In this document: positions 16,701-25,321 of the stretch, one piece after another
Layout of the letters: each line of letters opens with the position of its first letter
How positions within the stretch are numbered: position 1 is the first letter of the stretch
NCBI GenBank assembly: GCA_035295125.1
Contig: DATGJP010000012.1
Coordinates: 40,441 to 104,440 of the forward strand
Direction of reading: 5' to 3'
Origin: JAICMB01 sp035295125
GTDB lineage: Bacteria > Acidobacteriota > Terriglobia > Bryobacterales > Bryobacteraceae
Length of the DNA stretch: 64,000 bases
The notes under the pieces: model-generated
What the model saw: the letters and a program-made list of their open reading frames with translations, nothing else
Databases searched by the model: none
Told to the model about the DNA's origin: nothing
Position numbers and translations under genes: made by a program

Positions 16701-17039
16701 CGCGACCTGACATTTTCGGTCATCGGCAGCAACAACCCGGCGAAGCGCGGGCAGGTGATACAGTTATACGTCAATGGGCTGGGTCCTGTGAGCAATCAAC
16801 CCGCGTCGGGCGTTCCTGCTCCGTCTCAGCCGCTGCCATTGGCGGAGACGACCTCGAAACCCGCGGTGATGATCGGCGGTGTTCAAGCGGAGGTTGGGTT
16901 CACCGGCCTTACACCTGGCTTGTCGGGTCTTTACCAGATCAATGTGACCGTGCCGGGCGATGCGCCGACCGGCGTGCAGCCGGTGACGATTTCGATTGGC
17001 GGCGTGAATTCCAAGACGTCGCATTTGCCGATTCAGTAG
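13785..17039 (+). CDS. Secreted S8 subtilisin-like protease with PA insert and TIGR03437-type C-terminal domain
   Basis: 1084 residues from ATG 13785, chosen because it starts a signal peptide (MQRFRLVVSLSFTLICAGAA); the frame stays open upstream to 13683 but that part is not protein-like. A propeptide-like segment follows. Catalytic residues: Asp in IAIIDTGIDQNHP near residue 146, His in GHGTAVASAAAG near 218, Ser in GTSFSTPLTAGAAAM near 573. A protease-associated (PA) domain is inserted between His and Ser, about residues 400-480. Beta-sandwich domains follow, and the last ~240 residues (from AGGALNAASFES) match the repeat-like C-terminal domain common in Solibacter secreted proteins. Probably an exported scavenging protease. 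Confidence 0.9.
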   Translation: MQRFRLVVSLSFTLICAGAAERIASQYALILSDAPLAKRSALEMATSLAGRKQRIVSAQAGLKTTLAARQIHVIGAVQTVLNAVFVEASKDRVAELKTLPGVADVVPLRRYKPLLNVAVPLMNGPGAWTSLGSMDSAGRGMKIAIIDTGIDQNHPAFQDATLTAPAGYPICSGNDCAFTNNKVIVARSYVAGEAAGTQPNPANDSRPDDVSPRDRVGHGTAVASAAAGNLNTGTNGVAFSGIAPHAFLGNYKVFGSTGLNGGATDAGIIQAVEDALNDGMDIAELSLGGPAISGPLDTGAACGLSSPNSPCDPSAMALENAVQAGMIVVAAGGNEGQDGSTSRPALSTADSPGDAPSVIAAGASTNGHVWIAAVRVPGSDAPGNLQAIPALFSDGPLPQGPLTAPMRDVQAVNNDPTGCTAPPTGSLAGTIALVELGGTCRLVAKIQNAQNAGAVGVILWSASTGAVATPTGLTSTQIPSEVVGNASGLALKSFLSTHPDHVVTMDPRPFEDTLDATANTVVSFSSRGPATGTSALIKPDVVAVGTDLYMAAQSFDAQGGLYSADGYTVADGTSFSTPLTAGAAAMVKQKNPGWTPTQVKSAIVNNASHVLNGTVTVLDAGGGKLDAGSAVNASVTAEPATVSFGILNNASLPLSQAVKITNLAGGSASLSVAVAPRTAESGAHVSADQSALSLGPGQSATINLSLSGQLPAAGEYDGVVNITGGGASIHIPYLYLMGDGVPADMIDLTGGFPLEGTVGQPIPADQGGLGFKLIDRYGVPVAGQTVHFSAGNSGAQIIDADTQTDSNGLAGASAILSQQQGTQLFTGSAGGFSVTFSAYARFTPAIAAGGALNAASFESTIAPGSYMAIFGTALSDVTDQAAVAALPPALDEVSVSFDVPSAGLSVPGYIYYVSATQINLQVPWELQGQSSALMKVRVGESVSSVITVPLASYSPSFFEFTEPGSSVAFADARDLTFSVIGSNNPAKRGQVIQLYVNGLGPVSNQPASGVPAPSQPLPLAETTSKPAVMIGGVQAEVGFTGLTPGLSGLYQINVTVPGDAPTGVQPVTISIGGVNSKTSHLPIQ

Positions 17040-17794
17040 TGATCTCAATTCTTCTGCGGTGCGCGCCGGATGAGGAAGATCGCCTGAGCGCGGAACTATG
17101 GGAGGCGGGGACGGCCGGCATCACGGATGAGCCTGGCGGGTTGCGGGCTTTTTTCGAGGACGAACGGGTTGTCGAGCCGCTGCTCGAACGTTTCGGCGCT
17201 TTTTCTCCCGAGTGGCGCGCCGAGGCGCCGACCGACTGGGAGCAGGCGACCATCGATGCATGGCCGCCCATCGAGGTTGGCGAGCGTTTTTTTCTGGTCG
17301 CGCCATGGCGAGAGGACCCTACGCCGGCGGGGCGCTTGCGGCTCGTGATTCAGCCGGGGATGGCGTGCGGAACCGGACGGCATCCGTGCACGCAGCTTTG
17401 TCTGGAAGCGTTGGAGCGGTATGTGTGGCCTGGTTCGAGGGTGCTTGATGTGGGGACCGGGTCGGGCATTCTGTCCGAGGCGGCGAAGCTGTTGGGAGCG
17501 GGACGTGTCATTGCATGTGACGTGGATTTCGAGGCGCTTCAGGTGGCACGTGAGAGGGTGAGGGCGCCGTTTTTCTGCGGTTCGGCGGACGCGATTCGAT
17601 CAGAGACGGCGGACGTGGTGGTGGCGAACATCAGTTCGGCGGTTGTTGAGGAATTGAGGCGTGAATTGTTACGTGTGCGGCGAGACGGCGGGGTTTTGAT
17701 TTTGTCGGGATTCCCGGAGTCGGATCGGCCTGCGGGTTTTGAGGGTTGTGAGCCGCTGCGGCGGGAGGAATGGCTCTGCTTGGTGTGCCGCTGA
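17039..17794 (+). CDS. prmA: Ribosomal protein L11 methyltransferase
   Basis: 251 residues. The start is GTG at 17039, sharing its first base with the TAG stop of the protease gene. The N-terminus (ILLRCAPDEEDRLSAELWEAG) matches the PrmA substrate domain. The SAM-binding motif I is LDVGTGSGILSEAAKLLGA near residue 138, and VVVANISSAVVEEL corresponds to the PrmA N-I-x-x post-II motif. PrmA trimethylates ribosomal protein L11. It is somewhat shorter than the E. coli enzyme (~290). Translational coupling to a secreted protease is probably accidental. Confidence 0.85.
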   Translation: MISILLRCAPDEEDRLSAELWEAGTAGITDEPGGLRAFFEDERVVEPLLERFGAFSPEWRAEAPTDWEQATIDAWPPIEVGERFFLVAPWREDPTPAGRLRLVIQPGMACGTGRHPCTQLCLEALERYVWPGSRVLDVGTGSGILSEAAKLLGAGRVIACDVDFEALQVARERVRAPFFCGSADAIRSETADVVVANISSAVVEELRRELLRVRRDGGVLILSGFPESDRPAGFEGCEPLRREEWLCLVCR

Positions 17795-17838
17795 TTCTGA
17801 TAGCGTCCACAGCACTACCTGTGATGCGTCGCGGCCCG

Positions 17839-18065
17839 GGAGGATGTGGAAGGGTGGAGCGGGCTTTAGCCGGCCTTTGGAACTTACCAGGAACGCGCAG
17901 GCAAAACAAGGATTGCATCCTGCGCAGCGGTTTGTATTACCGGTGCTTGTCGAGGTGTTTCGAGGTGGTGAAGGCGGGTTTCAAACCCGCCGCAGACTTG
18001 CCTTACATCCGCTGCGTCGGTCCCATTTCCGAGGCTAAAGCCCGCTCCACCTTTCCACATCCTCC
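17839..18065. mobile_element. 227-bp MITE-like element with 33-bp terminal inverted repeats
   Basis: The ends 17839-17871 and 18033-18065 are inverted copies of each other over 33 bp with one mismatch (GGAGGATGTGGAA... at the left end). Inside are shorter stems: GCGCAGG...CCTGCGC and GGCGGGTT-TCA-AACCCGCC. No coding sequence. It fills the gap between the convergent prmA and DUF3999 genes, ending 5 bp from the latter's stop, and could also act as a two-way terminator. The inner end of each arm carries the GGAAGGGTGGAGC motif (one base different in the right arm) seen at other intergenic sites. Confidence 0.75.
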
Positions 18066-18070
18066 AATCC

Positions 18071-19342
18071 CTAATCGGCTTCGGGAACGCGCAAGAGGCG
18101 GTGGTGCCGCATCAGGTTAACCAGAATTGCCGCCAGGGCCACGCTTGCCGCGGCCAGCACCACATACACCAGCCACGGCGCACGCTCTGAAAATGGCTTG
18201 GGCTCCGGTACGTAGATCGGATTGTCGTGCTGCGGTCCCAAACCCGCGCGCGAGGGTGCGGGGCGAATTTCGGCGGGCAATCGGGCGGCGATGTCATAGT
18301 GCGGGGCCAGCGCTTTCGGATTCCCATAATAGATGCGCATGGGTTCGGGAGCGGCCTGCGCCTCAAAGATGAGCTCGCGGGCGGCCGATTGAGCGTTCAC
18401 TACGTTGATCGAAAGCGGCGTGTTTCGGTCGTCTGTGATGGTAAGCTTCACCCGACGCGCCCAATGCTCCTGAAATTCAATTTTGAGCGGCGTGACAGTT
18501 TCGTCCGCCCGGCGGTTCAGTTCGCCGGAGGCCAGGAAGACCGGCGTTGAAGGATCATCAATGACATCCAACTGGAAAGGCCGCGAAAACGCCGTCTCGT
18601 ACGTGTTGATTTCGATCCTGTGAATCGGGATGCGCCCGCCGAAATCGATGCGCCAGATCGACGCCGGGCGGCCGTTCACACGATCCGCATCACGAACCTC
18701 GAGCGTGCCCTGAAATGGTATATCCTCCCCGATCGCTTCCACGACACGGCGAATCCGAACGGACTTGATTTCCGGCACGTCCTTATCCGTTTGCGAATCG
18801 CGGCTCACACGAATGCGCAGGTAGCGGTAGCGACTCACGGGATAGGGTATGGCCTGCTGCTCCACCGTCCTGCCGCTCGCGGTGAAGCGAAACACAATTG
18901 CCTGCGAAGAGAGCTTCGACCACTGCACCCCGTCCGGGCTTCCTTCGACATCCGCCATACGCCGAAAATTGTCGCCCGCGGTGTCGATCTCGACCTCATT
19001 GTGCTGTTGCGGCTGTTCGCCGAGGTCGAGTGAAATCTCGGCGCTGCCTCCCGCCGTGCCACGATTGAATTCGCGCGCCGGAAATGCCTCGCTCTGCTCG
19101 ACCTCGTGGCGGATGCGGAGCGCATAAGGAACTTCGTGGCTGCCGGAATAGAGCCGCACGTCCGCCTCGTCGTTTCTCGCCTTGTCGAGCACATCGCGGT
19201 CGAGCAACAGGCTGGCGAACCCTTGACGTTGCGGGACGGATTGAAGGTCTTTGAAATAGAGCCAGCTGCTCAACGATTCAGGCGCGGATTGCGCATGCAG
19301 GCTGCCCAGAACAATCGATGCCATCCACAGAAGACGTTTCAT
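18071..19342 (-). CDS. DUF3999 family protein
   Basis: 423 residues: signal peptide (MKRLLWMASIVLGSLHAQS), a long extracytoplasmic beta-rich part with two discoidin-like stretches (RYLRIRVSRDSQTDKDVPEI, RVKLTITDDRNTPLSI), and one C-terminal membrane helix (about 390-410, WLVYVVLAAASVALAAILV) with a short basic tail. This matches DUF3999, a family of unknown function that often sits beside DUF2339. Its start overlaps the end of the DUF2339 gene by 4 bp, so the two are translationally coupled and probably form a membrane complex. Confidence 0.82.
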   Translation of the reverse strand: MKRLLWMASIVLGSLHAQSAPESLSSWLYFKDLQSVPQRQGFASLLLDRDVLDKARNDEADVRLYSGSHEVPYALRIRHEVEQSEAFPAREFNRGTAGGSAEISLDLGEQPQQHNEVEIDTAGDNFRRMADVEGSPDGVQWSKLSSQAIVFRFTASGRTVEQQAIPYPVSRYRYLRIRVSRDSQTDKDVPEIKSVRIRRVVEAIGEDIPFQGTLEVRDADRVNGRPASIWRIDFGGRIPIHRIEINTYETAFSRPFQLDVIDDPSTPVFLASGELNRRADETVTPLKIEFQEHWARRVKLTITDDRNTPLSINVVNAQSAARELIFEAQAAPEPMRIYYGNPKALAPHYDIAARLPAEIRPAPSRAGLGPQHDNPIYVPEPKPFSERAPWLVYVVLAAASVALAAILVNLMRHHRLLRVPEAD

Positions 19343-21174
19343 TTGCCCTGCTCCCGTCGAAGAGTGCGTTGGTAGGCCCAGGCGACCCAGAGAAGAAGTA
19401 GACCGAGCGCCAGGAAAGCAATGATGCGATATAACTGCTGCAGCTCCGAAATGTCGACAAAGACGACTTTGAGAAGCGTGATGCCGAAGAGGATCAAGCC
19501 GGCGGCCCTAAACGGCCGCAGCCGGAGTCGGAATCCGGTGGCGGTCAGCAGCCCGCCGTAGATAGACCACAAGACCGACAGGGAAAGCCTGGCGGCCCAA
19601 TGCAGTTGCCTTGCGGTGTCGGCTGCAGTGGCCGCGGCAGCACGAGTATCGAAATAGGTGTAAGCTTCCACGCTCGATCCCAGCCAAAGCACCACAAACG
19701 CAGCGAGCCCCAGGATCAACGGAGCGCGCCCCAACGATGCTTTACGCTGCCACACAAAGGCGGCTGCTCCGAGACAGGCCGTCAACCACACCGTTATCAG
19801 GAAATAATCGTTGAACAGCGGCGTGAACGCGGGGCGGTTGGACCATGGCGTGTCCATGACGAAGTAGCGCGCCAAGGCCAGCAGGAACACGATCGCGGAG
19901 AGCACGCGGAGTTGCCAGGATGCCGTTTCGAAGCTCGCCCACAAGAGAACGAGAGCCTCCACCGCCCACGCGCCGGTAATCCAGTTGGCGTCGAGTTGTA
20001 CGGGAATGGCGATGGTGACGAAGGTGAGCGCGGTGCCAAGGGTGACAAGCAGCATGCGCCGGTCGGAGGGACGCAGCGCGATCTCGGCACGGGCCAACGC
20101 GGCGTAGATGACGGCCATCACCAAGGCGAGGGCACCCATCCATAGGTGTTGGTCGCTATCGAGCAGCGAATAGCAGGTGGCGTAAAACACGAACGGATTG
20201 ACCGCCACGCGGACCCACTCCTCCCACCCGGCGGCTTCCTGCCGCACATGAGGCGCAAGGTCGGTGGCGACGAACATCAGGAAAACGACGGCTTGGAACA
20301 CCAGTACGGCGACTCTTTTTTCGGGATGGTAGTGCTCGCTGTACCAGGCCCAGAACATTCCTTGGGTAAACAGATAGGCGAGCGATCCGATCCAGCGCCA
20401 TCGACGGGCGAGCACCACGCCGAGCACGCCCAGATCGAGCGCGGTGATGTAAGTGAACAGAAAACGGTATTGGTCGCGTCCGGTGCTTAGCAGGATGGGA
20501 ACCAGGAAGCCTCCGGCGAGTGCCATGATGGCGATCGAACGCGCGTTATAGGCGAGCGAAAGGAGGTAGCCTTCGGCCACGATGATCGCCAGGAAGACAA
20601 AGGCAGCACGTTGATCGATCAGGTGGTAGTAGCCGAAGGCGCCGTAAACAGAGAGATAGAGCACCGCGATGCCGCCGCCGGTCAGAATCTGAGACAGATA
20701 TCGCCACCCCTTGCGGTGACGATTCAATCCACCCCAGGCGAGCGTCAGGCCGCCAAGGACCCCCATGGTCACGCGGCCGAGTTCGCCGATCCAGCGGTTC
20801 TCGAAGGCATATTTCAGGAAGAAGGCGACTGCGAAAAGGATGAGAACGACGGCAATCCAACCAACCCATTTCTGTCCGATCACCGCCTCGAGCGGTTGAG
20901 CGGCAGGCAACGGCGGAGGTGGGGTCAGTGGGAGTGGCGGGGGCTCCGGGGCCGTGACTTCCTCGACCGGCGGTGGCGCCGGAATCGGCTGTTCCTCTGT
21001 CGCCGGCTCAGGGATGGCTGCACGCTGCTCCATGAATCGCAGCAGTGCCGCTTCTACGCCGCTGAGACGAAGTTCAAGCTGCCGAATTCTCCGCGTTCGC
21101 ACTATCGCGACGATTGGCAAAACGATGCAGCAGACGAGCACCGCCACTGCCAACGCTATCGCCAGAGCTTCCAT
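19339..21174 (-). CDS. DUF2339 polytopic membrane protein
   Basis: 611 residues. An N-terminal helix (ALAIALAVAVLVCCIVLPIVA), a short charged helix, and a Pro/Glu-rich linker (about 60-100, with runs such as PPLPLTPPPPLP) precede about 14-16 membrane helices; IGQKWVGWIAVVLILFAVAFFLKYAFE begins the conserved DUF2339 part. The function of the family is not known. It lies between the TPR gene (14 bp upstream) and DUF3999 (4-bp overlap) in one transcript. Confidence 0.83.
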   Translation of the reverse strand: MEALAIALAVAVLVCCIVLPIVAIVRTRRIRQLELRLSGVEAALLRFMEQRAAIPEPATEEQPIPAPPPVEEVTAPEPPPLPLTPPPPLPAAQPLEAVIGQKWVGWIAVVLILFAVAFFLKYAFENRWIGELGRVTMGVLGGLTLAWGGLNRHRKGWRYLSQILTGGGIAVLYLSVYGAFGYYHLIDQRAAFVFLAIIVAEGYLLSLAYNARSIAIMALAGGFLVPILLSTGRDQYRFLFTYITALDLGVLGVVLARRWRWIGSLAYLFTQGMFWAWYSEHYHPEKRVAVLVFQAVVFLMFVATDLAPHVRQEAAGWEEWVRVAVNPFVFYATCYSLLDSDQHLWMGALALVMAVIYAALARAEIALRPSDRRMLLVTLGTALTFVTIAIPVQLDANWITGAWAVEALVLLWASFETASWQLRVLSAIVFLLALARYFVMDTPWSNRPAFTPLFNDYFLITVWLTACLGAAAFVWQRKASLGRAPLILGLAAFVVLWLGSSVEAYTYFDTRAAAATAADTARQLHWAARLSLSVLWSIYGGLLTATGFRLRLRPFRAAGLILFGITLLKVVFVDISELQQLYRIIAFLALGLLLLWVAWAYQRTLRREQGK

Positions 21175-21188
21175 ACCGAACCCAAAGC

Positions 21189-21812
21189 TTACCGCAACTC
21201 TGAAAGAAGCACTTCGGCCCGTTTTTCGAAATCGCCGTGCACTGCCATCGCGTCGCGCAGTTCCCGTCGCGCACCGGCGACGTCGCCACGGCCGAGCAGC
21301 ACTTTAGCCAGGTAGAAATGAGCTTGGTCGAGGTACGGCGTGTTCCCGACAGCGATCACATGTTGCAGCTCCGCCGTACCCGTGCCGGTGTCCTTCGTTA
21401 AGAGATGACAGATCGCCAGGTAAAACCGCGCCTCCGCTGAGTCGGGATGCGTGCCGAGGACCGAGTTGAATCGCTCGATTGCGGTAACGTAATCGCGGCG
21501 GTTATACGCCTCCAACGCTTTCTCAGTGCCCTGGGGCATTTCCGGCGGGGGCGCCGGTTCGATACGCGCCAGCAACTGGTAGCGTACCGGCGAGGTCTTT
21601 CCCAGCGCGGTCGGAACCGCCCCGGCGACATTGCGCACGCCCGGCTCGCGTTGCGAGTCCATGGCCTGCCACGTAAAGATTACTCCGGCCAGTAACAGCA
21701 CGACCACCGTTCCGCCGTAGATCCAAAACCAAGGTTCTCTCGCCCGCTTCATCGGCTGGCTGCAATCGGACGGATAAGCAGCGCCAATATCCTCATCATT
21801 GGTTCTTATCAC
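21189..21812 (-). CDS. Membrane-anchored TPR protein
   Basis: Up to 207 residues. A short cytoplasmic lead is followed by one membrane helix (WIYGGTVVVLLLAGVIFTW) and, after residue ~95, two to three tetratricopeptide-like repeats (ALEAYNRRDYVTAIERFNSV, AEARFYLAICHLLTKDTGTG, AHFYLAKVLLGRGDVAGARR). The start is uncertain: GTG 21812 or ATG 21752, neither with a good ribosome site. First gene of the cluster with DUF2339 and DUF3999, possibly a scaffold for them. Confidence 0.75.
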   Translation of the reverse strand: MIRTNDEDIGAAYPSDCSQPMKRAREPWFWIYGGTVVVLLLAGVIFTWQAMDSQREPGVRNVAGAVPTALGKTSPVRYQLLARIEPAPPPEMPQGTEKALEAYNRRDYVTAIERFNSVLGTHPDSAEARFYLAICHLLTKDTGTGTAELQHVIAVGNTPYLDQAHFYLAKVLLGRGDVAGARRELRDAMAVHGDFEKRAEVLLSELR

Positions 21813-21944
21813 TCAATATACCCGAACCAGGTTGGGTAGTGGTAGCGTAAGCCGTTCTCATTGCAAGACCTTATCAATCGGAAGGGGAAGTGCTCATCGC
21901 AAACCCGAACATCATATGCCCTCGCGGCATCAGGAGTAGGCCCC

Positions 21945-23240
21945 ATGCCTAAGGATAGTCTGACGATTGTCGACAACAGAACCGAAAAATCGTACGAATT
22001 GCCACTGACTCACGGCTCCGTACGGACGATGGACCTCCGCCAAATCAAAACCGGCCCGGAGGACTTCGGAGTAATGGGTTACGACCCGGCATTTATGAAC
22101 ACCGCGTCGTGCCAGAGCAAAATCACGTTTATCGACGGCGATGCCGGGATCCTCAGGTATAGAGGCTACCCGATCGAGGAGTTGGCTGAAAAATGCACCT
22201 TCCTCGAAGTTGCTTACCTCATTTTGTTTGGTGAGTTGCCGACGGAACAACAACAGGTGGAATGGGTGGATCTCATCAGGCATCACACCATGCTGCATGA
22301 GACCACCAAATCGTTCCTTGAAGGTTTCCGCTACGACGCGCATCCGATGCCCATGCTGATCAGCAGCGTGGCGGCTCTGTCCACCGTTTATCACGACGCC
22401 CGCAACATTTTCGATCCCGAAGCGCGCCGCCTGCAAATTGTCCGCCTGATCGCGAAGATGCCGACTATCGCTGCGTACGCCTATCGCCACAGCCTGGGAT
22501 TCCCCTACGTCTACCCGGACAACGACCTCTCCTATGCCGAGAACTTCATGAACATGTTGTGGAGGATGGTGGAACCGAAATACGTGGCGAATCCGACGAT
22601 CGCGCGGGCACTGGATATCCTCTTCATCCTGCATGCCGATCACGAACAGAACTGCAGCGCCAATGTCATGCGCAGCGTAGGCAGCTCACATGCTGATCCG
22701 TATGTTTCCCTGGCAGCCGCGGCCGCGGCACTGTCGGGTCCGCTGCATGGCGGCGCGAACGAAGAAGTGCTACGGATGCTCGACGAAATCGGTTCAAAGG
22801 ATCGCGTGCCGGCTTTTATCGACAAGGTGAAAGCAGGCCAGTTCAAACTGATGGGATTCGGACATCGCGTCTACAAGAACTACGATCCGCGCGCCCGCAT
22901 CATCAAGTGGACGGCGGACCAGGTGTTCAAGGTCACGGGATCGAACCCGAAGCTTGAGATCGCCCTCGAGCTGGAGAAGATTGCGCTCGAGGACGAGTAC
23001 TTCATCAAGCGGAAGCTCTATCCCAACGTCGACTTCTACTCCGGCATCATTTACCAGGCGATGGGTTTCAAGCCCGAGATGTTCACGGTGTTGTTCGCGA
23101 TTCCGCGAACGGTAGGTTGGCTGGCGCAGTGGGAGGAATTGCTGCTGGATTCGGAGCAGAAGATCGCCCGGCCGCGCCAGATTTTTACGGGCCACGAGGT
23201 GCGCCATATCCCGGTGCGCGAGCACGCACTCACTCACTAG
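21945..23240 (+). CDS. gltA: Citrate synthase
   Basis: 431 residues from ATG 21945, preceded by AGGAGTAGG; the frame is open upstream but the extra 28 residues are not conserved. It condenses oxaloacetate and acetyl-CoA in the TCA cycle. Catalytic histidines are in HADHEQNCSANVMRSVGSS and GFGHRVYKNYDPRA, and the catalytic Asp is in NVDFYSG. Length and the N-terminal beta domain with GDAGILRYRGYPIEELAE fit the type II hexameric bacterial enzyme. Transcribed alone; the gap to the divergent TPR gene is 132 bp. Confidence 0.95.
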   Translation: MPKDSLTIVDNRTEKSYELPLTHGSVRTMDLRQIKTGPEDFGVMGYDPAFMNTASCQSKITFIDGDAGILRYRGYPIEELAEKCTFLEVAYLILFGELPTEQQQVEWVDLIRHHTMLHETTKSFLEGFRYDAHPMPMLISSVAALSTVYHDARNIFDPEARRLQIVRLIAKMPTIAAYAYRHSLGFPYVYPDNDLSYAENFMNMLWRMVEPKYVANPTIARALDILFILHADHEQNCSANVMRSVGSSHADPYVSLAAAAAALSGPLHGGANEEVLRMLDEIGSKDRVPAFIDKVKAGQFKLMGFGHRVYKNYDPRARIIKWTADQVFKVTGSNPKLEIALELEKIALEDEYFIKRKLYPNVDFYSGIIYQAMGFKPEMFTVLFAIPRTVGWLAQWEELLLDSEQKIARPRQIFTGHEVRHIPVREHALTH

Positions 23241-23303
23241 GGATTACATAGCCCCGGATTTGGCAGCCAACGGAGACCCCCGCCAGTCGCGGAGTTCTCG
23301 ACC

Positions 23304-24242
23304 GTGCCACAACACCCGGACTATCCTGGAGACATGGGTGGTCTTCGCGAAATAGCTCCGGGTGTTCATCAGCTTGCGGTAAGCATCGCAAACGTATACT
23401 TGGTCGACGGGCCCGGCGGGACGTGGCGTCTGATCGATACAGGGGTGCCTGATAAAGGCGGCGAGATCCGCGCGGCAGCGGAATCGCACTATGGCCGGGG
23501 AACGCGTCCCGCGGCCATCGTTCTCACCCACGGCCATTTCGATCATTCCGGCAGCGCGCGCGAGCTGGCGGAATTCTGGGATGTGCCGATCTACGCGCAT
23601 CAGCTCGAGATGCCGTTCATCACCGGCCAATCGGCCTATCCGCCGTTCGATCCGACCGCGGGCGGATTCATGGCGTTCGTGACCCGCTTCCTGAGTCCCA
23701 GAGATGCCTTCAATTTGGGAGGACATCTTCGCGGCTTCGGGCCTGGTGTCGACGTTCTGCCCGGCTGGGAATGGTTTCATACGCCGGGCCATTCGCCGGG
23801 TCATGTCGCCTATTTTCGCCGCGAAGACGCTACGCTGCTCGCGGGCGATGCGTTCACCACTATGAACCTGGATTCCCTGCCCGCGATTCTGCAAAAGAAA
23901 CAGCAGGTTTGCCGTCCGCCCACGCCGATCAATTACGACTGGCAGAAGGCGCGCGAGTCGGTGCGTCTTTTGTCGTCTTTGAAACCGGTCACGCTAGCCT
24001 GCGGCCACGGAATCCCAATGCAAGGCGAGAACGCGACGCACCAGCTTGCGATGCTGGCCCGGGATTTCCCCATTCCCCGGCACGGGCGCTATGTCAGGGA
24101 GTCTGCGCTTACGAATGAGCACGGCATCATCTGCCTGCCGCCGAAGCCGTCCGACCCGTTGCCGAAAATCGCCGCCGGAATCGGAGTCGCGGCGCTCGCC
24201 GGCACCGCCGCGTTCTTTGTGACGCGGAAGCTGCGGAATTAG
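23304..24242 (+). CDS. MBL-fold metallo-hydrolase
   Basis: 312 residues. The metal motif is LTHGHFDHSGSA (HxHxDH, near residue 76); a further His in HTPGHSPGHVAYF and Asp in LLAGDAFTTM complete a two-metal site of the metallo-beta-lactamase fold. The last ~40 residues include a hydrophobic, glycine-rich helix (IAAGIGVAALAGTAAFFV) and a basic tail, unusual for the family and suggesting a C-terminal membrane anchor. GTG 23304 is preceded by GGAG at 9 nt; ATG 23334 is an alternative. Substrate unknown. Confidence 0.83.
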   Translation: MPQHPDYPGDMGGLREIAPGVHQLAVSIANVYLVDGPGGTWRLIDTGVPDKGGEIRAAAESHYGRGTRPAAIVLTHGHFDHSGSARELAEFWDVPIYAHQLEMPFITGQSAYPPFDPTAGGFMAFVTRFLSPRDAFNLGGHLRGFGPGVDVLPGWEWFHTPGHSPGHVAYFRREDATLLAGDAFTTMNLDSLPAILQKKQQVCRPPTPINYDWQKARESVRLLSSLKPVTLACGHGIPMQGENATHQLAMLARDFPIPRHGRYVRESALTNEHGIICLPPKPSDPLPKIAAGIGVAALAGTAAFFVTRKLRN

Positions 24243-24606
24243 GGCTCTGCGGAAGGCGCCAGAATCGAGCCGACTTCGGTTGAGGGCCGAAGAAGGCCGG
24301 CTGGTGCGCGCTTCGTCGTTGTTCAGGGAGCGTGCTAGTGTGGCGTCGTGGGGTTCGCACTGTGGATGAAGGAGGGGGTTGCATGGGCGGCGGGGACCTA
24401 TGAGTACCGATCGCTCGGGGCCGCGGTAATCTCGCAAACGGACCTTTTCCGCCACTCCGATTTTCATCGCGATCTGCTTCCGCCTCGTCCCAACGATCCG
24501 TCCTTCGTCGGATTATTTGCATCAATGGGGCACGTAAACGGCTACCTCCTGGAAAGGCGTTCCAGGCAACCGGGATATTCTGGATATAGAAAGTAACAGG
24601 AGCGGC
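24243..24606. other. Intergenic region with a palindrome upstream of the Bax1-I gene
   Basis: 364 bp with no convincing gene; the small open frames have no family-like features. A perfect inverted repeat CCTGGAA-AGGCG-TTCCAGG lies at 24548-24566, about 40 bp before the next start, and AACAGGAGCGGC provides that gene's ribosome site. The palindrome could be an operator or a leader hairpin. Confidence 0.4.
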
Positions 24607-25317
24607 ATGAATCCGTACAGACCCCAAATGTCAGGCTGGGACAAGCTTACCGGCACTACCACGCTCACCGGCGAGCGAGCGGCGGTGATTAAGCAAACCT
24701 ACTTACTGCTCGGCGTAAGCGTTGTTTGCGCGCTCGCGGGCGGGTACATTGGCGCAACTTCCGAGACATTGGTGCGGTTTTTTTCGAATTGGATCGGCTG
24801 GATAGTCGCCATCCTGCTGTTGAACATCGTCCCTCGCATTGCTATCGCGGTGCGTCATAATCCGGCGCTGGGAGTCACCGCGTTAGTGTTCGACGGCTTC
24901 CTGTCCGGTATCGCAATTTCGCCGCTGTTGTACGTGGCGAGTCTCGTGGCGCCTGTGTTAATCATGGCGGCGCTGGGGATCACCGGCTTCGTCTTTCTCG
25001 GCGTCACGGGTTATGTAATGACGACGGGCCGGACGTTCTCGGCGCCTCGCGGGCTGATGACGGGGCTGTTCTTCGCGATCATCGGCGCGGTGATTCTGAA
25101 TAGCTTTCTCAATATCGGTTTCCTGGGCATCCTCATCAGCGCCGGAATCGGTATTTTTGGCGTATGCGTGCTGGTCTTCTCGACGAGCAGCGTCTTGAAT
25201 TCGCCCGACGCCGACAGCCCGATTCCGGGCGCGCTGATGTTGTTTGCGGGTATTTTCAATGTCTTCGTCGCCACCCTTAATATTTTGTTGCGGGTCCTGA
25301 ACGGCCGCCGCAGTTAA
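24607..25317 (+). CDS. Bax inhibitor-1 / YccA-like membrane protein
   Basis: 236 residues with seven hydrophobic helices after a ~25-residue cytoplasmic lead. Sequence landmarks of the family: VFDGFLSGIAISPLLYV in helix 3-4, and FSTSSVLNSPDADSP near the end, where bacterial members carry conserved acidic residues used for pH-dependent Ca2+ leak. Bacterial relatives include BsYetJ and YccA, the latter a modulator of FtsH. A strong ribosome site precedes the start. Monocistronic. Confidence 0.87.
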   Translation: MNPYRPQMSGWDKLTGTTTLTGERAAVIKQTYLLLGVSVVCALAGGYIGATSETLVRFFSNWIGWIVAILLLNIVPRIAIAVRHNPALGVTALVFDGFLSGIAISPLLYVASLVAPVLIMAALGITGFVFLGVTGYVMTTGRTFSAPRGLMTGLFFAIIGAVILNSFLNIGFLGILISAGIGIFGVCVLVFSTSSVLNSPDADSPIPGALMLFAGIFNVFVATLNILLRVLNGRRS

Positions 25318-25321
25318 TGCC

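Noticed and set aside
16553..17038. 162-codon extension upstream of prmA
   Set aside because: It lies wholly inside the protease coding region in another frame; PrmA homology begins at GTG 17039.
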